A stretch of DNA of 64,000 nt from an uncultured Oscillospiraceae bacterium (GTDB lineage: Bacteria > Bacillota > Clostridia > Oscillospirales > Ruminococcaceae): NCBI GenBank assembly GCA_910579125.1, contig CAJTTH010000007.1, forward strand, positions 15,268 through 79,267. Reading direction: 5' to 3'. Every line of letters starts with the position of its first letter. Positions within the stretch are counted from its first letter, which is position 1. Positions 59,542 through 64,000 of this stretch are shown here, one piece after another. The notes under the pieces are model-generated. The model worked only from the letters and a program-made list of their open reading frames with translations. It had not been told where the DNA came from and searched no databases. Both the position numbers and the translations under genes were made by a program.

Positions 59542-60315
59542 TTAACCGTACAGCAGTCGATTGACCTCGCGCATTACCTCGTAATAGTCGTAGCCCGCTG
59601 CGGTAAGCCTGTCGTAGCGCTCGTCACCGTTGCCCCAGTCGCCGCGGATAACCTCAAGCGCCACCTCCTCAATCGGCTTTAAAGCGGGAGGCAATGGCAA
59701 TTCGTCACCGTAACCGTTCAGACCCGCGCTCTTTATCATCTTCGGATAATCGACATAGCAATAATCAAGATCGACGTTGCCCTCGATCCCGTCAACTCTC
59801 CCCGTCGCGGAATACTGCCACATTCCGTAGTTCCAACGGTAATTCAGCTTGGGATTATATTCCGCGACCCAAACGGCGTAGCGGCTTGCAACGTCGCGGT
59901 AGATATAGTTCTGAAGCGGATAACGCGAAGTATACAACCCCGCAAAGCAGTTGTTCTCCTCCAGTTCGTTGCAGAATATCCTTACCAGATTGCTGCAAAA
60001 ATCTATACCGCGCACAAACTGCGACTGCTCCTCCAGATCGTAGAAGATAGGAAAATCAAACTTCTTCCCGGCGATAACACTAAGACAGGCTCGTGCCTCC
60101 GCGAGTGCCTGAGAGCCGTTTTCTGCATAGCTGTACCAATATGCTCCGACGTTAAGTCCCGCGTCGCGCGCTTCCTTGTAGTTGCGCTCAAAATACTTAT
60201 CGGGCTCGGTTCGCGTGCCGAAACCGGCGCGTATTATCACAAACTTAATACCGCTTTTTTTTACCTTTTTAAAATCTATATTTTCCTGCCATGAAGAAAC
60301 GTCAATTCCTTTTGT
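59542..60315 (-). CDS. GH25 lysozyme (muramidase) with C-terminal Cpl-7-type binding motif
   Basis: About 257 aa. The GH25 barrel is recognised by KGIDVSSWQENIDF, FVIIRAGFG, VGAYWYSYAENGSQALAEA, DFPIFYDLEEQ and YGMWQYSATGRVDGI, with the catalytic acids in the last three. Residues about 220-257 (EVALEVIRGDWGNGDERYDR, ending in EVNRLLYG) are one CW_7/Cpl-7 repeat, which binds the cell wall. There is no signal peptide, which is typical of phage lysins that leave through a holin. The TTG at 60315, after AAGGGG, is the probable start; a GTG at 60327 is the alternative. No phage genes are adjacent. Confidence 0.88.
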   Translation of the reverse strand, partial: TKGIDVSSWQENIDFKKVKKSGIKFVIIRAGFGTRTEPDKYFERNYKEARDAGLNVGAYWYSYAENGSQALAEARACLSVIAGKKFDFPIFYDLEEQSQFVRGIDFCSNLVRIFCNELEENNCFAGLYTSRYPLQNYIYRDVASRYAVWVAEYNPKLNYRWNYGMWQYSATGRVDGIEGNVDLDYCYVDYPKMIKSAGLNGYGDELPLPPALKPIEEVALEVIRGDWGNGDERYDRLTAAGYDYYEVMREVNRLLYG

Positions 60316-60387
60316 CAAAATAACCACCCCTTAACACATTGTCTGATCTCTTTCAAGACATTCTATGCAAAAGGGAAGTTAAAAGTG

Positions 60388-60411
60388 AAAACGGGAAACC
60401 AAAGTTCCCCG
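60388..60411 (-). terminator. Terminator of the minD-mgsA transcript
   Basis: On the minus strand CGGGGAAC-TTTG-GTTTCCCG (one wobble pair) is followed by TTTTC. Confidence 0.75.
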
Positions 60412-60433
60412 TCCGGAAATATTCAATTTTGCG

Positions 60434-60829
60434 TCACCGCATATACTCACGCCAATCGAGATCTCCGCGTTCAAGGGCATGAATAAGAGCCTCGGCAGTC
60501 GCGATGTTCGTCGCCACGGGAATATTATGCACATCGCACAGCCGCAAGATATTTATATCGTTGGGTTCGTGCGAACGCGGATTAAGCGGATCGCGAAAAA
60601 ACACCAACAGGTCAATCTCGTTGCAGCTTATACTCGAGGCGAGCTGCTCGGCACCGCCCTGCGAACCGCTAAGAAACCGCTGAATATGAAGCCCCGTTGC
60701 ATCAGAAACCAACTTTCCCGTCGTACCGGTAGCGCAAATATTATATCTGCTCAGAACGCCGCAGTAGGCAATACAGAACTGGACCATAAGCTCCTTCTTT
60801 GAATCGTGAGCAATAAGAGCAATGTTCAT
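60434..60829 (-). CDS. mgsA: Methylglyoxal synthase-family protein lacking catalytic aspartates
   Basis: 131 aa, aligned without gaps to methylglyoxal synthase (MNIALIAHDSKKELMVQF, CATGTTGKLVSDATGL, FFRDPLNPRSHEPN, NIPVATNIATAEALI). In the E. coli enzyme Asp71 and Asp101 are catalytic. Here the first is Ala60, in SGSQGGAEQLAS instead of GPMGGDQQVGA, and the second is Asn90. The residues equal to Asp91 and His98 remain (Asp80, His87). It should bind phosphate ligands but may be inactive, so a regulatory role is possible. It directly follows a minD-like gene. Confidence 0.85.
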   Translation of the reverse strand: MNIALIAHDSKKELMVQFCIAYCGVLSRYNICATGTTGKLVSDATGLHIQRFLSGSQGGAEQLASSISCNEIDLLVFFRDPLNPRSHEPNDINILRLCDVHNIPVATNIATAEALIHALERGDLDWREYMR

Positions 60830-60863
60830 CTACCAAACCCCTCCCTATCCATTTCAGTATAAA

Positions 60864-61601
60864 TTAGTCTATTTTAATTGTGAGCGGAACTTCCTGTCCG
60901 TCAATGCGCTGTGCGATTGCGGAGTATGCCTTGAAGCCGCCGCATGACGGAGGCAGAGCCTCACCCTTCGCGCCGCATATCTTGATGTTCACGTCCTCGG
61001 GAACAACGCCTACAAGCGGTATCCCCACCGCGTCCATGACCTCGTCAAGATCATACAGAATATCCTCGTTTTTGAAGTTCTCGCTTACCTTATTAATGAT
61101 AAGGCGCTGGTTTATGCAATTCTTGACATACAAAAAGTCGGAAAGCATCTGTCCGTCGCGCACGCACACCGTATCCGGCGTAGTTACCATAAGAATAAGA
61201 TCGGCAGCCTTGATAACGCTGAACACCGAACTTCCGATACCTGCGGTATCAACGATTATGTAATCAAAATGCTCGCGCATTTCTTCGCAAACACCCATTA
61301 TCTTTTCGGGATTGATGTCGATAAACGGATTTCTTGTAGCGCACACAAGCGACAGATTGGGCACACGCTCAACCTTTGTGGTAGCGGTAAGAATATCGAT
61401 CTTTCCCTCAAGATATTCACCGATATCATGCTTTACCTTATCCTTCATACCAAGCATAATATCCAGGCAGCGCAGACCGAAATCCAACTCAACAAGCAGC
61501 GTCTTGTGCCCGAGAGTTGCAAGTCCCGTCGCGACGTTAGCGGAAGTGGTCGATTTTCCCGTTCCGCCCTTGCCTGCTGTAACTGCAATTATTTGTGACA
61601 T
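60864..61601 (-). CDS. minD: MinD/ParA-like ATPase
   Basis: 245 aa. A deviant Walker A is present, AGKGGTGKSTTSANVA, with switch regions ELDFGLRCLDIMLG and IIVDTAGIGSS, as in MinD. In canonical MinD a C-terminal amphipathic helix binds the membrane. Here the protein stops at AIAQRIDGQEVPLTIKID, with no such helix. Division-site selection is the expected role, but membrane cycling may need another partner. Gene order PBP2-minD-mgsA is familiar from clostridial cell-shape clusters; a minC gene does not lie between PBP2 and minD. Confidence 0.88.
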   Translation of the reverse strand: MSQIIAVTAGKGGTGKSTTSANVATGLATLGHKTLLVELDFGLRCLDIMLGMKDKVKHDIGEYLEGKIDILTATTKVERVPNLSLVCATRNPFIDINPEKIMGVCEEMREHFDYIIVDTAGIGSSVFSVIKAADLILMVTTPDTVCVRDGQMLSDFLYVKNCINQRLIINKVSENFKNEDILYDLDEVMDAVGIPLVGVVPEDVNIKICGAKGEALPPSCGGFKAYSAIAQRIDGQEVPLTIKID

Positions 61602-61805
61602 AGTATTTTTCCCCTCTCAACATTACGGCATTGTTCTAACCTAAAGCTCCACCGTGAACGTTACGTACAATTTAGAATACCCTATATCTATTTTAGCACA
61701 AAAAAAGGAATATGAAAAGAGCTTTTTTCCATAAATACAAAAAATCGTGAAATTACTTGATTTTAAGGTTGTATTTTTGTGCACCTTTCACAAAAAAATG
61801 TGTAA

Positions 61806-61839
61806 TAAAAAGGTAAGAGCCCCCCATGAACCTCTTACC
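61806..61839 (-). terminator. Terminator of the PBP2 gene
   Basis: On the minus strand GGTAAGAG and CTCTTACC form an 8-bp stem with a 12-base loop, followed by TTTTTATT. It separates the PBP2 transcript from minD. Confidence 0.85.
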
Positions 61840-61848
61840 TCCGTTGCA

Positions 61849-63936
61849 TTAAAGTATTGTTTTGGCCTGACCCTTTTCATCGTAGTTGGTGGAAATTTTT
61901 CCGGTAACGTATGCCTGTATAACGTTCGCGGCAAGCACCTTGGTAAACTCTCCTTTTTCAAGGTAAAGCCCGAAAGCTATCTCGGGGTCGTCCGCGGGGT
62001 AAAATCCTATAAGCGCGGAGTTTGTAACGCCGATCGCCGCCTCGGGTGTTCCCGTCTTGACCGCGACGTTCTCCTTGCCTATGCCGACGTAATCATAAGG
62101 GCATACCCAACCCGCACCGTCAATGTAGTAGCTCACCTGCGTCGACGCAACGAGCTTCATACCGTCGCGCACGGCAAGCATATATTTGTCCATATCCTTT
62201 TCCTTGGAAAAGTCCTCGGCGACCGTAGGAGCCTTGTCATATATTTTTTCTGTGAAATCGTAGTTGTACACGGACTTGACGATATGCGGCTCGAGCCGTA
62301 CCCCGTTGTTCGCGATGGTCATCGCCTGTACCGCGAGATGCATGGGAGTAAGCGCCGTTTCGCACTGTCCGATACCCGCCTGAACGATGTTGCCCTCGTT
62401 CCACTCCAAGTCCAATTCCTCGTAAAGCTCCAGCGAGGTCATCTGACCTGTGCTCATATTCAGCTCGAAACCGAGATCCTTGCCGACACCGAACCTGCCC
62501 GCCCAGTACGCAAACCGGTCAATGCCCATTCTGCGGGCGGTCTCGTAGAAGAAAATGTTGCAGGAGTACATCAGCGCTTCCCTGACGTTGATAAATCCCG
62601 AATGACCGTAACCGAGACAGGACGGAATGTAATCGGGCGCGTAATACATATAGTTATATGTGCAGTTGATCTTGTCGTCGGGGGTGATAACGCCCGTCGC
62701 CATACCCGCCGTCGCCGTTATCGTCTTGAATGTTGACCCGGGACGGTATTCGCCGAACAGCGCACGATTGAGCAGCGGAGCTTCAGGGCGGTTGAGAACC
62801 TCCTCGTAGTCCTTCAGCATATCGTTGATGTCATAGTTTGGATACGACGCCGCGCCGAGCAGACCGCCCGTCTTTACGTCCAGAACCACTATCGCTCCCG
62901 CCTTGCAGCCCTTTCCGCGCAGACCCGCGTCGTAAAGCGTTGTATAGTACGGCGAATTTAACCAGTCGATCTGATATTTCAGCATATCCTGCAGCAGCTT
63001 CTGATAATCGGAGTCCACCGTCAGCATTACGGATCTGCCCGCGACGGGTGCCGTCGTCACCTCGTCGGCGATACCCACTCCGTTGCCGTCGCGGGTAATA
63101 GTGCGCACGCCGCGCGTTCCGCGCAGTTCGTTTTCGAGGGCCTCTTCCACACCGCTTAAGCCTATCGTGTCATTCAGCAGATAACCGTCAAGCTCCTCGT
63201 ACTTCTCCGCCGATATCGGACCTACAGTTCCCCTGAGGTGCGGCGCGACGTCACCGTCGAGATACTGCCGTTCCCAGCTTTGAGTGATATCCACTCCGCG
63301 CATAAGCGCGCTGAGCTCCTTAAGCTCCATTACGGTGCTGTCCTTGATGTCGCTCGCCAGCTCGAAAACGGTGTTGACCTCGGAAAAGTCCTTCATCACC
63401 ATTTCGTAGCGGACACCCGCGATCGCTCGGCGCATTTTCTCATCGTATTTATCGCTTATCTCATATTGCTTATACAGCCAATAAATGCAGTTCTCAACCG
63501 TGGAATAGCTTCCAATGTTGAGCTTTTCCTTCAGCGTTTCGATCGCATAAGGGCGATCCTCGTCGAATTTGTAAGGCTGCGTTTTGCTTATCGGCAGCGA
63601 ATCGTTCCACTTTTCGTTATTCTTTTCGAGCACCGTAAGAACGCGGTAGATTATCTCGTTCTGCTCTTCCTCGTCGGTATCCTCCATAAGCGAGGAATGC
63701 TGAAAGTTTACGTTATAAATTATTCTGTTGGTGTTAAGTACCTTGCCGTTCACGTCGACTATCTGCCCTCTGGCTGCTTCTATCGACTGCTCAACGGAGC
63801 TTTCCTTTGACAGATTGAGATAAAGGTCTCCGTCCACAAGCTGGATACGCAGCAGCCTGATACCGCACATAAACGCCGCCGCCACAACAAACGCCGCCAT
63901 AACTATCGAGCGTATCATTGAAGAGTATTTTGACAT
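61849..63936 (-). CDS. mrdA: Penicillin-binding protein 2 (elongation transpeptidase)
   Basis: Class B PBP that cross-links peptidoglycan in the elongasome, 695 aa. An N-terminal membrane helix (SIVMAAFVVAAAFMCGIRLL) precedes the pedestal domain. The transpeptidase motifs are YRPGSTFKTITATAGMATG (SxxK), YSCNIFFYE (SxN), and VKTGTPEAAIG (KTG). GAGGTGG precedes the ATG. The window ends just upstream, where mreCD would be expected. A small GGAC/GTCC hairpin is seen at 63977-63994. Confidence 0.94.
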   Translation of the reverse strand: MSKYSSMIRSIVMAAFVVAAAFMCGIRLLRIQLVDGDLYLNLSKESSVEQSIEAARGQIVDVNGKVLNTNRIIYNVNFQHSSLMEDTDEEEQNEIIYRVLTVLEKNNEKWNDSLPISKTQPYKFDEDRPYAIETLKEKLNIGSYSTVENCIYWLYKQYEISDKYDEKMRRAIAGVRYEMVMKDFSEVNTVFELASDIKDSTVMELKELSALMRGVDITQSWERQYLDGDVAPHLRGTVGPISAEKYEELDGYLLNDTIGLSGVEEALENELRGTRGVRTITRDGNGVGIADEVTTAPVAGRSVMLTVDSDYQKLLQDMLKYQIDWLNSPYYTTLYDAGLRGKGCKAGAIVVLDVKTGGLLGAASYPNYDINDMLKDYEEVLNRPEAPLLNRALFGEYRPGSTFKTITATAGMATGVITPDDKINCTYNYMYYAPDYIPSCLGYGHSGFINVREALMYSCNIFFYETARRMGIDRFAYWAGRFGVGKDLGFELNMSTGQMTSLELYEELDLEWNEGNIVQAGIGQCETALTPMHLAVQAMTIANNGVRLEPHIVKSVYNYDFTEKIYDKAPTVAEDFSKEKDMDKYMLAVRDGMKLVASTQVSYYIDGAGWVCPYDYVGIGKENVAVKTGTPEAAIGVTNSALIGFYPADDPEIAFGLYLEKGEFTKVLAANVIQAYVTGKISTNYDEKGQAKTIL

Positions 63937-64000
63937 TATTTACCACCTCGTATAATAGATATTAGGACAGAAAAAAGTCCTAAAAGCGAAACGCTCCCTT

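Overview
The window reads as one chromosomal stretch of a spore-forming Clostridia bacterium, most likely from the Oscillospiraceae/Ruminococcaceae. The evidence is a complete spoIIIAA-AH operon, a tiny spoVM, the gene order remA-gmk-priA-def-fmt-rsmB-rlmN-PP2C-PASTA kinase-rsgA, a gatCAB operon, an archaeal-type split glutamate synthase, and many consensus TTGACA-N17-TATAAT promoters. Lineage is inferred from gene content only. Nearly all genes lie on the minus strand. Plus-strand exceptions are the glutamate synthase cluster, a small AT-rich gene, thrH, spoVM with its neighbour, a tRNA-Thr and a large sigma-like gene.

Layout. 1-3201: a partial giant membrane protein of ~248-residue repeats, translationally coupled to an ECF sigma factor. 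3409-6834: gatB, gatA, gatC. 7024-7297: a decayed small gene behind a perfect promoter. 7354-13816: split glutamate synthase (amidotransferase, FMN/Fe-S core, ferredoxin, FAD oxidoreductase, GXGXG subunit), a GNAT and an ANTAR protein, behind a structured leader. 13817-14100: the end of an IS256-type element. 14151-18453: an SbcCD/YhaNO-like pair and an HTH-TPR regulator. 18586-21616: ridA, two unknown genes and ilvA behind a T-box-like attenuator. 21783-22830: an AT-rich small gene and thrH. 22879-32660: one long operon, asp23-nusB-xseA-xseB-ispA-PAP2-dxs-(broken gene)-tlyA-nadK-argR-recN. 32752-33029: a small membrane protein and spoVM. 33066-38046: spoIIIA operon. 38091-51514: remA to an unknown gene, via translation-start, ribosome-maturation and Ser/Thr phosphorylation genes. 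51538-53414: tRNA-Thr and a sigma factor with a 370-residue C-terminal extension. 53480-59476: a lantibiotic-immunity-like regulon (response regulator, ABC ATPase, three paralogous permeases, hydrolase, histidine kinase). 59542-63936: a GH25 lysozyme, an MgsA-like protein, a MinD-like ATPase and PBP2.

The best leads are: an MgsA-family protein lacking both catalytic aspartates, beside a MinD lacking its membrane-targeting tail; a family of structured intergenic elements sitting just 5' of the ribosome binding site of gatA, spoIIIAH and the ABC ATPase; an ANTAR protein with a dead receiver domain at the end of a glutamate synthase operon whose leader contains alternative hairpins; and two unusual ECF sigma systems. 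None could be tested against databases here.
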